Source: Brevundimonas bacteroides DSM 4726 (GTDB lineage: Bacteria > Pseudomonadota > Alphaproteobacteria > Caulobacterales > Caulobacteraceae). From it: a stretch of DNA of 64,000 nucleotides. The stretch spans positions 124,001-188,000 of the forward strand of contig NZ_JNIX01000013.1 of the NCBI RefSeq assembly GCF_000701445.1. The letters are read 5' to 3'. The position numbers were made by a program, and so were the translations under genes. This document shows, piece after piece, positions 1 through 7,571 of this stretch (positions are counted from its first letter, which is position 1; each line of letters starts with the position of its first letter). A model generated the notes under the pieces. That model was not told the DNA's origin. It did no database searches and saw only the letters and a program-made list of their open reading frames with translations.

Positions 1-328
1 AGTGAGGTAGGTCCTGCCTTTCGGGGAGAACTTTTAGAGCGGCATCCACGAAGCCAGCCAAGCGATCCAGCGTCGGCTCACGCTCCGAGTCAGACACGCC
101 AGGCGCTCGGAAACGTGCCGCGAGTTCTTGGCTGGTGGAAGGTGATCCAGCCGCCGCAAAGGCACGCATGGATAACTTCAGGCCGCGAGAGAGCGCGCGC
201 AACTCTGACGCAGTAACCGGAGTTCCGTTGAGAATCGCCTCGACCCGTTCAGGGGCCAAGCGAGTTCGCGCTGCAATCTCGTGTGATTGCAGTGAGAGAG
301 CTCGAAGGGTGGCGGCGACGTTAGCCAT
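1..328 (-). CDS. HTH-type protein, C-terminal part outside the window
   Basis: The reading frame opens with ATG at 328-326, one base after the stop of the gene at 330-908, and stays open to the window edge (109 codons visible). The N-terminus is a short helical domain (ATLRALSLQSHEIAARTRL, then PERVEAILNGTPVTASELR) that looks like a Cro/XRE-type helix-turn-helix, where the 'LAPERVEAILNG' part would be the recognition helix region. Proteins that begin this way often continue into an ImmA/IrrE-type metalloprotease domain, but that part is not in the window, so this is only a guess. The one-base spacing suggests co-transcription and translational coupling with the upstream gene. Base composition is less GC-rich than the genes after 1118. 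Confidence 0.6.
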   Translation of the reverse strand, partial: MANVAATLRALSLQSHEIAARTRLAPERVEAILNGTPVTASELRALSRGLKLSMRAFAAAGSPSTSQELAARFRAPGVSDSEREPTLDRLAGFVDAALKVLPERQDLPH

Positions 329-329
329 T

Positions 330-908
330 CTATGCGGGTTGAGCCTTGATCCCGCGCAGCCAGTCCAGCGTTTTTTCGACTTGCGCGTCATCGAGCCTCG
401 CCCATCGGCCCATGATGTCAATGACGCGGTTGGCACGAGGCCGCTCTAAAATCGATGAAAGGCGCTCCAAGGTTTCGCTCCGCCCCCGCGCCACTTCTGC
501 TTCGGTCTCCAGCGCCACCGGATTGATGCCGACAAGGTAGTTTTCCACCCGGGAAGCAAAATTTTTCGCGGAGTGCGTGTCCAGCGGGTGCTTTTGCCCG
601 TCTGCGCCTACCAACACATTACCTTGGAGTCTGCCTTCATTGTCCCGTCGAAGCCGGTTCTCGGGAAACCGATCATAGGCAGCAAGAGCGCTGATCTTCT
701 CGGACACCTGAAATCCTCCCACGACGTACTGCTGCACGCCCTTTGTGGTGCCGCTGATCACAAAGACGTGGTCGCCTGGCAGCACAAGACGTCTGATATT
801 GGGCATACAGCCCCCAAGTGTCGGGGGGCTTCTGAACATCGGATCGTTCAAGTTCCTATTCTTGGCCGGATCAGCGTTGGGGCTGCTGATGTAGATATAG
901 CCCTTCAT
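330..908 (-). CDS. Nmad2-like (PUA-fold type) protein of unknown role
   Basis: 192 residues, ATG at 908 with a strong Shine-Dalgarno (AAGGGAGG) 7-8 bases upstream. The N-terminal part has the pattern of nucleotide-modification-associated domain 2 proteins and other PUA-like folds: MKGYIYISSPNADP, then a GGCMPNIRRLVLPGDHVFVI segment, then a V..F.VSEKIS..AAYDRFPENR stretch. Such domains are often found with DNA-modification or defence genes; I assign the family from pattern alone. The C-terminal third is charged and helical. The gene is followed after one base by an HTH-type gene, forming an apparent two-gene unit. The sequence is less GC-rich than the surrounding chromosome (runs such as AAAATTTTT near 558-566), which fits horizontal acquisition. 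Function is not known. Confidence 0.65.
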   Translation of the reverse strand: MKGYIYISSPNADPAKNRNLNDPMFRSPPTLGGCMPNIRRLVLPGDHVFVISGTTKGVQQYVVGGFQVSEKISALAAYDRFPENRLRRDNEGRLQGNVLVGADGQKHPLDTHSAKNFASRVENYLVGINPVALETEAEVARGRSETLERLSSILERPRANRVIDIMGRWARLDDAQVEKTLDWLRGIKAQPA

Positions 909-1117
909 GAGCCTGCCTCCCTTGTGGTTGTAGCCAGGCTAGCGACACTCTCTTTAGAAGAAAAGCATTGTTCTAACGCCGCTCGATGATCGGTACGACG
1001 CGTCTTCCGACAAGCTTACTTCTTCGGGGCGCACGAACAAAACAAGAACAATTGACTCGCCTTGCGCCCCCTCTGCGGCCTAGATCGGCTCCGGGTCGGC
1101 GTTGTGGAGGATGCGAG

Positions 1118-1348
1118 ATGACGGAGGAGACGGCGGCCCGGTTGCGGGAGGTTCTGGCCGGGATCGATCTGGGGCGAGCCGACGGAAAGATCGGCATCGG
1201 GGTGATGCTGGCCGAGATCGAGCGGGTCGCGCCCCAGGCGATCCTGCAGAGCGCCGCGCGGGTGCAGCTGAGGGCGCTGGGGGTCTCGGTCGCGGGGGCC
1301 TCGGCCGCCGGGACGGACGGCGCCTGTGCGACGGCGTGTTCGCGATAA
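1118..1348 (+). CDS. small helical protein of unknown function
   Basis: 76 residues. ATG at 1118 is chosen because GGAGG lies at 1106-1110 with 7-base spacing; an open frame reaches further upstream but its codons look non-coding. The protein is a single amphipathic helix-rich domain (REVLAGIDLGRADGKIGIGV, then MLAEIERVAPQAILQS) with an Ala/Gly-rich tail. I do not recognise the family. It lies 357 bases upstream of the terminase pair on the same strand and may belong to the same transfer-agent or prophage remnant, but nothing in the protein itself shows that. Confidence 0.6.
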   Translation: MTEETAARLREVLAGIDLGRADGKIGIGVMLAEIERVAPQAILQSAARVQLRALGVSVAGASAAGTDGACATACSR

Positions 1349-1705
1349 ATCTGAGTTATCCAAACTCGCGCCGAAAACCTGAAGGCTTTCAACGGCCGGT
1401 GGGAACAAGGCGCGCTGAACGCGCCCGCATTGGGGGATCGCCTATCCTGAGGCGATGGATACGAAACCTCTGAACCGCAGGCCGCATTGGCGGCACAGCC
1501 CGGGTGACCGGGCATGGGATGGCATGCCTCGGCGGGCGGGACCCGCGCCGGGTGGGGGATTTGGCGGTCAATGCAGCCCATGGGCGGCGCGGGTGGCGGA
1601 ATCGTCGACTGCAAATCCGGGTCTGCACAGACTGCCGATACCGCAGATACCGCAGGGTGGCGTCCGGGGCGCCGCCCGGGGCGGGACGGCTCCGGGGCGG
1701 CGGCC
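1349..1705. other. 357-base stretch without a secure gene
   Basis: A frame from ATG 1455 to TGA 1709 (84 codons) overlaps the next start in an ATGA arrangement, but its Arg/Pro/Gly-rich composition is what random high-GC DNA gives, so I do not call it. The stretch holds a small hairpin near 1499-1514 (arms GCCCGG and CCGGGC) and a short direct repeat GATACCGCAGATACCGCAG near 1636-1655. No clear promoter was seen. Confidence 0.3.
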
Positions 1706-2239
1706 ATGAGCGGCCGGGGCGCGCGAGGACCGCGCGAGCGCGGATATGCGGTGACCTCGGACCGGACGTGGACGCGCATCCGCATCGAGTACACGGCCGG
1801 CGCCTCGGCCGCCTGGCTGTCGGCGCGCTATGGCCCGGCCGAGCGCACCATCGCCGCGCGCGCCAAGAAGGGCCGCTGGCGCAAGATCGACGTGGCGCGG
1901 GCGCGCGACGCCGAGGAGGAGGCGCGTGAGGCGGCCAGGGGTGAACCGGGGGGCGAACTGGGGGGCGAGCCGGGGGCTGGGGCCCTGGCCCATCAGGGGA
2001 TCGATGAGGGAGCCGACGACGGGGCGGCGCTGGGCCTGGACGAGGCTGTGCGGCTGTCACAGGCGCAGGCCGTGGCGGCGCTGCGTCGGGGCGATGCCCG
2101 GGCGGCGCAGGATTTCCTGAAGCTGGCGCGGATGCTGGCGGGGGCGGCCGATGAGGAGGGGACGGGGTATCGGCCCTCGCTGCAGGACGAGGCGGCGCTG
2201 GCGTTCGTGCTGGAGAAGCTGGAGGCGGAGGGGGAATGA
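1706..2239 (+). CDS. small-terminase-like DNA-binding protein
   Basis: 177 residues from ATG 1706; the frame is open further upstream but the sequence there is low-complexity Gly/Arg. The N-terminal 60 residues carry a helix-turn-helix pattern: DRTWTRIRIEYTAGASAAWL, then ARYGPAERTIAARAKKGRW, as in small-terminase subunits and other DNA-recognition adaptors. The middle is acidic and Gly-rich (EPGGELGGEPGAG) and the C-terminus is helical. The stop overlaps the start of the large terminase (ATGA, 2236-2239), so the two are translationally coupled. In phage and gene-transfer-agent packaging, the small subunit recruits DNA to the large motor subunit. Assignment is by position plus the HTH pattern. 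Confidence 0.6.
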   Translation: MSGRGARGPRERGYAVTSDRTWTRIRIEYTAGASAAWLSARYGPAERTIAARAKKGRWRKIDVARARDAEEEAREAARGEPGGELGGEPGAGALAHQGIDEGADDGAALGLDEAVRLSQAQAVAALRRGDARAAQDFLKLARMLAGAADEEGTGYRPSLQDEAALAFVLEKLEAEGE

Positions 2240-3714
2240 AGGAGGAAGGCTCGCGGGCCGATCGCATGCGATCGGCTGTGCGCCCCCGCCGGGGGAGGGA
2301 GAGGGTCGCGCGGGCGGCTTGGAAGAGGGCGGCGCATGAGGGGCAGACGGCGCCCGACGGGGACTGGCGGACCTGGGTGTTCCTGGGCGGGCGCGGGGCG
2401 GGGAAGACGCGGGCGGGGGCGGAGTGGGTGTCGGAGGTGGCCGCCAGGCTGGGGGCCGGGGGGCGGATCGCCCTGGTGGGGGCGACGATGCACGATGTGC
2501 GCGCCGTCATGCTGGAGGGGCCGAGCGGTCTGATGAACCTGCCGTTCCGGACGGCGCCCCGGCTGGAGGCGTCCAGGCGGCGGGTGGTGTTTCCGGGCGG
2601 GGCGGTGGGGGTGATGCTGTCGGCCGCCGAGCCGGAACGCCTGCGGGGGCCGCAGTTCCACGCGGCCTGGGGGGATGAGTTCTGCGCCTGGGAGAGGCCG
2701 GAGGAGGCGCTGGCGATGCTGAGGCTCGGCCTTCGGCTTGGGCATCCTGGTGGCGCTATCGCTCGGGACGCGGTCCCTCGCTGCTTGAGCGCAGATGGTG
2801 ACGCTATCGCTCGGCTCGCGGAGCCTCGCTGCTTGAGCGCGGACGCGGCCGCCCCCTCCACCGCTGCGCGGTCCCCCTCCCCCATGAAGGGGGAGGAGAG
2901 GTGGCGGCCCCGGCTTCTCCTTACGACCACGCCGAAGCCTGTGAAGGCGCTGAGGGGGGTGCTGGCGGAAGGGTCGTGCGCGCGGACGCATGCGCCGACG
3001 CGGGCCAATGCGGCGAACCTGGCGGAGGGGTTCGTCGAGGACATGCTGGACCTGTACGGCGGGACGCGGCGGGCGGCGCAGGAGCTGGAGGGCGTGGTGC
3101 TGGAGGCGGCCGGCGCCCTGTTCGGCCATGCGGATATGGAGCGGGCAAGGGCGCTGGGGCGGAGCTGGAGGCTGGGGGGCGAGCGGGCGCCCTATGAGCG
3201 GGCGGTGGTGGCGGTGGATCCACCGGCGGGGACCCTGTCGGGCGAGGGCGGGGACGCCTGCGGCATCGTGGTGGTGGCGCGGGCGGCGGGCACGGCCTGG
3301 GTGCTGGAGGACGCGAGCGTGGCGGGGCTGTCGCCCATGGGCTGGGCCGGGCGGGTGAAGCGGACGGCGGACCGGTGGGCGGCCGCGCTGGACTGTCCGG
3401 TGCGGGTCGTGGCCGAGGCCAACCAGGGCGGGGCCATGGTGGAGGCGGTGCTGAAGGCCGCAGGGCTCACGCAGACCGTGCGGCGGGTGGCGGCGACGGC
3501 TGGCAAGCGGGCGCGGGCCGAGCCGGTGGCGGCGCTGTACGAACAGGGGCGCGTCGGCCACCTGGGCGACCTGACGGCGCTGGAGGAGGAGCTGATGGGG
3601 CTGGGCGAGGACGGCGGGGGCGCGAGCCCGGACCGGGCCGACGCCCTGGTGTGGGCGGTGACGGACCTGATGCTGACGCGGACGGGGGACGGGCCGCGCG
3701 TCTCGTGGGTCTAG
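2236..3714 (+). CDS. GTA/phage large terminase (ATPase-nuclease) interrupted in frame by repeats
   Basis: 492 residues. Packaging motor: the N-terminal ATPase drives DNA translocation and the C-terminal RNase H-like nuclease cuts. Visible motifs are Walker A GGRGAGKT at 51-58, Walker B WGDEFCAW with D147-E148, coupling motif TTTPKP at 230-235, and likely nuclease acids D328 (VAVDPPAG), E394 (VAEANQGG) and D469 (DRADALVWA). Between LRLGLRLG (ending at residue 169) and RPRLLLTTTP (from 224) sit 54 extra residues (nt 2743-2904) coded by two 40-base hairpin repeats and one GC-rich hairpin repeat, in frame. The first 24 or so residues are also unlike GTA terminases and include a 20-base palindrome. 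Catalytic motifs are intact, so activity is possible but uncertain. No portal, protease or capsid gene follows. Confidence 0.85.
   Translation: MKEEGSRADRMRSAVRPRRGRERVARAAWKRAAHEGQTAPDGDWRTWVFLGGRGAGKTRAGAEWVSEVAARLGAGGRIALVGATMHDVRAVMLEGPSGLMNLPFRTAPRLEASRRRVVFPGGAVGVMLSAAEPERLRGPQFHAAWGDEFCAWERPEEALAMLRLGLRLGHPGGAIARDAVPRCLSADGDAIARLAEPRCLSADAAAPSTAARSPSPMKGEERWRPRLLLTTTPKPVKALRGVLAEGSCARTHAPTRANAANLAEGFVEDMLDLYGGTRRAAQELEGVVLEAAGALFGHADMERARALGRSWRLGGERAPYERAVVAVDPPAGTLSGEGGDACGIVVVARAAGTAWVLEDASVAGLSPMGWAGRVKRTADRWAAALDCPVRVVAEANQGGAMVEAVLKAAGLTQTVRRVAATAGKRARAEPVAALYEQGRVGHLGDLTALEEELMGLGEDGGGASPDRADALVWAVTDLMLTRTGDGPRVSWV
2257..2276. repeat. perfect 20-base palindrome in the terminase 5' end
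   Basis: The sequence GCCGATCGCATGCGATCGGC reads the same on both strands. It is followed by a CCCCCGCCGGGGG hairpin at about 2282-2294. Together they code for the atypical, Arg-rich first 24 residues of the terminase, which suggests a repeat insertion that replaced the normal N-terminus. Confidence 0.7.
2753..2792 (+). repeat. 40-base hairpin repeat, copy 1 (inside terminase)
   Basis: Same family as the copies at 2801, 36121, 36170, 36373 and 36425. Outer arms are GCGCT and AGCGC. The inner stem is GGGAC with GTCCC around a conserved GCG loop. Translated in frame within the terminase. Confidence 0.85.
2801..2840 (+). repeat. 40-base hairpin repeat, copy 2 (inside terminase)
   Basis: Starts 48 bases after copy 1. 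Inner stem GGCTC with GAGCC around GCG; the outer 5' arm is ACGCT instead of GCGCT. The order (GGGAC-type then GGCTC-type) mirrors the pair at 36121/36170. Confidence 0.85.
2852..2904 (+). repeat. GC-rich hairpin repeat (second family), copy inside terminase
   Basis: Begins with CCCCTCCACCGC-GCGGTCC and ends in a hairpin, CCTCCCCC (2876-2883) and GGGGGAGG (2889-2896) with loop ATGAA. It matches the unit at 35383-35440 and, on the other strand, 35289-35350. Translated in frame. Confidence 0.75.
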
Positions 3715-3759
3715 GGCGCGGGCGGGTCGTGGGGCTGGCGATCCAGCCTTCAGGGTCGC

Positions 3760-4764
3760 TCAGCCCGGCAGGACACGGACGGCGCCGGGTTCGGCGACCA
3801 GGTGGACCTGTCCCTGGGTCGGGCCGGACACGCGGACGCGCAGGGGGCCGGCTGTCGTCTCTACCGTCGCGATCCAGCAGTCCCCGGCGAAGGCGCAGCC
3901 CGCCACATGACCCGCCAGTCCGGCCTGCGCCAGATGCAGCCGCTCGGGCCTGACCGCGATCTGGACCGGTCCTTCCTGGGCCGATGCTACCCGTCCGAAC
4001 GGCGTCTCCACGGCGCCGCCCTCAGCCTGGCCCGGCAGCAGGTTGACCGGCCCCAGGAGGCGCGCGGCGGTCGCGGTGATCGGGTGATCATAGACCGCCT
4101 GGGGCGTATCCATCTGGATCAGCCGCCCGCCCTCGAGGATGGCCAGCGCGTCCACCATGCCCATGGCTTCCTGGGCGTCATGGGTGACGATGACGGCGCT
4201 GGCGCCGCTGTCGCGCAGCAGACGGGCCACATCGTCGCGAACCGACTGGCGCAGGTGGGCGTCGAGCGCGGAGAAGGGCTCGTCAAACAGAACGACCCGG
4301 GGCTCGGGCGCGAGGGCGCGGGCCAGGGCGACACGCTGCTGCTCACCGCCCGAAAGGGCGTGGGGGTGTCGATGCGCCAGGTCCGCCAACCCCACGCGAT
4401 CCAGCCAGGCGAGCGCCCGGGCGCGACGGTCCGAGGTCGCCCCCTTCAGGCCAAAGGCGACATTCTGCAGCGCCGTCATGTGCGGAAACAGCGCCAGATC
4501 CTGAAACACCAGGGCGACGCCGCGCTGTTCGACGGGCATCCAGAGGCCCGGCCCGGCGACCGGCCGGCCCGCGATCGACAGGGTTCCCGCGTCCGGCGCC
4601 TCAAGGCCCGCGATCAGGCGAAGCAGCGTCGTCTTGCCTCCGCCCGACGGCCCTAGAAGCGCAAGGATGCGACCCTCGGCAAGGCTCAGGGAGACATCAT
4701 CGACCGCCGCCCGGTCGCCGAAGCGTCGGGTGATCCGGTCGAGCGTGATCGCAGGCTCAGCCAC
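3760..4764 (-). CDS. fbpC: ferric iron ABC transporter ATP-binding protein
   Basis: 334 residues, GTG start at 4764 inside the end of the permease gene (8-base overlap). It hydrolyses ATP to power Fe3+ uptake across the inner membrane with FbpB and FbpA. Walker A GPSGGGKTT is at 38-46; then come the Q-loop region, signature LSGGEQQRVALARA near 135-150, Walker B RVVLFDEPFSAL, and the switch VIVTHDAQE. The last 100 residues look like a TOBE-type domain (PVQIAVRPERLHL). Length is as expected for FbpC/PotA-like ATPases. Last gene of the fbpA-fbpB-fbpC unit; it converges with the terminase gene. Confidence 0.88.
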   Translation of the reverse strand: MAEPAITLDRITRRFGDRAAVDDVSLSLAEGRILALLGPSGGGKTTLLRLIAGLEAPDAGTLSIAGRPVAGPGLWMPVEQRGVALVFQDLALFPHMTALQNVAFGLKGATSDRRARALAWLDRVGLADLAHRHPHALSGGEQQRVALARALAPEPRVVLFDEPFSALDAHLRQSVRDDVARLLRDSGASAVIVTHDAQEAMGMVDALAILEGGRLIQMDTPQAVYDHPITATAARLLGPVNLLPGQAEGGAVETPFGRVASAQEGPVQIAVRPERLHLAQAGLAGHVAGCAFAGDCWIATVETTAGPLRVRVSGPTQGQVHLVAEPGAVRVLPG

Positions 4765-6355
4765 GGACGGCCCCGATCCGGCCGGTCAGCCACCAGGTGG
4801 CAGGCAGGGTGAGAAGGACGATCACCAGGACGGGCCAGCCGGCGTTCGCCAGTCGCTCGTCGCGTGCGTAGTTGTCAGCCATCACCGCCAGGGTGTCGAA
4901 GTTGAACGGCCTGAGGATCAGGGTCGCCGGGAGTTCCTTGAGGATATCGACGAAGACGATCAAGGCGGCCGTCAGCGCCGGTCCTACGATCATGGGCAGC
5001 TGAACGCTCCAGGCGGTCGCGACCTCGTTGCGGCCGAGCAGCCGCGCGGCCTCGCCCATGGTCGGGGTGATCCGCGCCAGACCGGCCTCCAGGGGCTCGA
5101 CCGCAGCCGCCATGAGCCGGGCCGCATAGGCAAACACCAGAAGTCCCAGAGCAGCCAGGGTCGACCCCGCAAAGCCGCTCCACACTGCCGCAGCCGGGAC
5201 CAGCAGCCCGATGGCCATGACCGCACCCGGGGTGGCGTAGCCCAGACTGGCCAGCCTCGCGGTGACCGGGATGCGTGGTGCGCCCAGCGCGATGGCGGCA
5301 GCGAGAACCAGGGTGGCGGCCGCGCCGGCCAGGCCAAGGCCGAAGCTGTTTCGTGCCGCGCCAGCGATCCGCCCGATCTCCGGGGCGACATCGAGTGCCG
5401 AAACCGTCAACCAGCCGAGAGGGATCACGAGCCCCAACAGGATGATGAGGCCGCAGAAGGCTGTGGCAAGGCTCGCGGCCGGGCCCTTCAGTTGCACGAG
5501 AGCGATCCGGCGTCCCTGGGACCTCGCGCTCTCGGCGTAGCGTCCTGCCCGGTTCTGGCGCTCCAGCCACAGAAGGACGGCGGCGAGCGCAAGCAGGGGC
5601 AGGGCGAGACGGGCCGCCGTCTCGACCGAACCAAGCACGAACCAGGCACGGACGACGCCCGTCGTCAGGGTCTGGACGCCGAGGAACTGGACTGCGCCAT
5701 AGTCGGCCAGGGTCTCCATCGCCGCGAGCGCGGCCCCCGCCGCGATGGCCGGGCGGGCGAGGGGCAGGCCGACCCGCATCGCCAGACCCACGGGCGAGGC
5801 GCCGAGCAGACGTGCGGCCTCGATCGTGCGCGCAGCCGGCGCGGTAAGTGCGGAACGGACGGTCAGATAGACATAGGGATAGAAGGCCAGCGTCAGGATC
5901 AGTCCAGCGCCCCAGAGAGTTCGGATGGAGCCCGACCAGCCCAGCCCGGCATCCCGGAGCCAAAGGCGGAATGGGCCGCCGACGTCCAGAAGGTCGGCGT
6001 AGCCATAGGCCAGGGCGAAAGCCGGCAAGGCCAAGGGCATGGCCAGCATCCATGTAAAGAGGTCGCGACCGGGGAAGCGGTAAAGGCTGACCAGCCAGGC
6101 GGCGGCGCTGCCCAGGATCGACACCGAGGGCAGGACGAGCGCCAGCAGGCCCAGCGACGTCAGGCCGTATCGGACGAGGTCGGATGGTGCAAAGCGGGCA
6201 TCGGTCGAGCCAAGTGCGGCAGCAATCACCCCGATCAGGGGAACGAGCGCAATCAGCGCCGCTGCCAGCGCCAGGACATGCAGAAGCGAAGGCGGCCGCC
6301 TCTTGCGAGAGCGGCCGCCGGACGAGGACTCAAGAGAGGTAGCGGTCAGCGCCAA
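4757..6355 (-). CDS. fbpB: ferric iron ABC transporter permease (fused dimer)
   Basis: 532 residues, about 12 membrane segments. Two homologous permease halves are present, each with an EAA loop that contacts the ATPase: EAARLLGASPVGLAMRVGLP in the first half and EAARLLGRNEVATAWSVQLP in the second. This is the usual FbpB/SfuB layout for Fe3+ uptake. The first codon in frame is TTG at 6355, overlapping the end of fbpA by 10 bases; I see no ATG close by, so a TTG start is likely but not proven. Operon with fbpA upstream and fbpC downstream. Confidence 0.85.
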   Translation of the reverse strand: MALTATSLESSSGGRSRKRRPPSLLHVLALAAALIALVPLIGVIAAALGSTDARFAPSDLVRYGLTSLGLLALVLPSVSILGSAAAWLVSLYRFPGRDLFTWMLAMPLALPAFALAYGYADLLDVGGPFRLWLRDAGLGWSGSIRTLWGAGLILTLAFYPYVYLTVRSALTAPAARTIEAARLLGASPVGLAMRVGLPLARPAIAAGAALAAMETLADYGAVQFLGVQTLTTGVVRAWFVLGSVETAARLALPLLALAAVLLWLERQNRAGRYAESARSQGRRIALVQLKGPAASLATAFCGLIILLGLVIPLGWLTVSALDVAPEIGRIAGAARNSFGLGLAGAAATLVLAAAIALGAPRIPVTARLASLGYATPGAVMAIGLLVPAAAVWSGFAGSTLAALGLLVFAYAARLMAAAVEPLEAGLARITPTMGEAARLLGRNEVATAWSVQLPMIVGPALTAALIVFVDILKELPATLILRPFNFDTLAVMADNYARDERLANAGWPVLVIVLLTLPATWWLTGRIGAVRG

Positions 6356-7392
6356 CCGGCCGCAGACATCATGGCCAGGGCCTCGGCCTGCCGTGGGCCA
6401 TAGGCCGAAACGGGCATGGGGTGGGCCTGGAAGTCCGCATAGGCGTCGACGGGAGCCGGCGCCGGAACGTTCGGGCTGGCGGGATACTCATTGTTGTGCT
6501 GGCTCACCAGGGTCTGGGCCTCGGCTGAGGCGAGGTACTCCAGGAGCCGGATGGCGTTGGCGCGATTGGGGGCGTTGGCCGCGACGCCGCCGCCCGAGAT
6601 GTTGACGTGAGCGCCCTGTCCATCCAGCGAGGGAAAGGCCAGCTTGACCCGCGTGGTGATCTCGCGGTCCGCCGCATCATCACCGCTGGCGAGGCGGATA
6701 TAGTAGTAGCTATTCGTCAGGGCGATCTGGCAGACCCCGGCCCCGACGGCCCGGATCTGGTCGCGATCGCCGCCCTCTGGCGGGCGGGCCATGTTGGCAA
6801 CGACGCCCTCGACCCACTGACGCGCACGATCCGGACCCCAAGCCTCGATCAGGGCGCCGACCAGGGAGAGGTTGTAGACGCTGTCGGCGGAGCGGACGCA
6901 AAGTTGCCCTCGGAACCGCGGCGAGGCGATCTCTTCGTAGGTGTCGATCTCGGCGGGCTGAACCCGGGCCTGATCATAGGCAACGATGCGCGCGCGACGG
7001 CTGAAGCCGAACCAGCGTCCCTCGGGGTCGCGCAGATTGGCCGGAATGGCGGCATTCAGCGTCTCGGACTGTACGGGTTGGAGCAGCCCCGCGTTCTGAA
7101 CGCGCCACAGGGCCCCTGCGTCGGCAGTAACGAAGACGTCCGCAGGACTGGCGTCGCCCTCGGCCTGCATGCGCGCGAGAAGCTGGTCGGCGTTGCCTTC
7201 GATGCGATTGACGCGGATGCCCGTCTGTTCTGTGAACCGCTCATAGAGCATCAGATCGCTGTCATAATGACGAGCCGTATAGAGATTGACGACGCCGCCT
7301 TCCTCAGCCGCGTTCGTGTCTCCACTTTGGCCGCAGGCGGACAGGACGAGGGCAGCGGCGATTGCGGCGAACACTGGAAGGCGGTGCGTCAT
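6346..7392 (-). CDS. fbpA: periplasmic ferric iron-binding lipoprotein
   Basis: 348 residues, ATG at 7392. A lipoprotein signal ends in LSAC with Cys20, so the binding protein is probably anchored to the inner membrane. Family motifs are YTARHYDSD at 38-46 (Fe-binding His/Tyr region) and NSYYYIRL (Tyr pair that ligates Fe3+ in FbpA/FutA). It captures Fe3+ and delivers it to FbpB. First gene of the operon; a TGCGA-N5-TCGCA inverted repeat lies 25-40 bases upstream and could be a Fur-type site. Confidence 0.88.
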   Translation of the reverse strand: MTHRLPVFAAIAAALVLSACGQSGDTNAAEEGGVVNLYTARHYDSDLMLYERFTEQTGIRVNRIEGNADQLLARMQAEGDASPADVFVTADAGALWRVQNAGLLQPVQSETLNAAIPANLRDPEGRWFGFSRRARIVAYDQARVQPAEIDTYEEIASPRFRGQLCVRSADSVYNLSLVGALIEAWGPDRARQWVEGVVANMARPPEGGDRDQIRAVGAGVCQIALTNSYYYIRLASGDDAADREITTRVKLAFPSLDGQGAHVNISGGGVAANAPNRANAIRLLEYLASAEAQTLVSQHNNEYPASPNVPAPAPVDAYADFQAHPMPVSAYGPRQAEALAMMSAAGWR

Positions 7393-7416
7393 GTCTTAGG
7401 GGGCCAGATTTCTAGT

Positions 7417-7431
7417 TGCGATAGGTTCGCA
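7417..7431. promoter_or_regulatory. inverted repeat upstream of fbpA, possible Fur-type operator
   Basis: TGCGA-TAGGT-TCGCA lies 25-39 bases before the fbpA start, in the divergent interval shared with the M16 peptidase gene. Its position and symmetry suit a repressor site. The link to Fur or another iron regulator is inferred from the iron uptake operon only. Confidence 0.35.
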
Positions 7432-7571
7432 TTAGCAGCGTGGCGGCCGAACCGCAACCATGATGTGAAACCTGCGATCTGTGACTCTTTGTTCATGTCC
7501 GGCTCCGGAGATTGCGTCGCCGTAATCGGTGGATAAGGTTCCGCCGCTTCTCAGGAAAAGGACTGTTTTCC

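Noticed and set aside
1455..1709. 84-codon frame ending in an ATGA overlap with the small-terminase-like gene
   Set aside because: Composition is that of random high-GC sequence and no family pattern is visible; kept only as a note.
4634..6403. 589-codon plus-strand frame opposite fbpB and fbpC
   Set aside because: Antisense shadow with Gln/Arg/Gly bias; the minus-strand genes carry all ABC transporter motifs.
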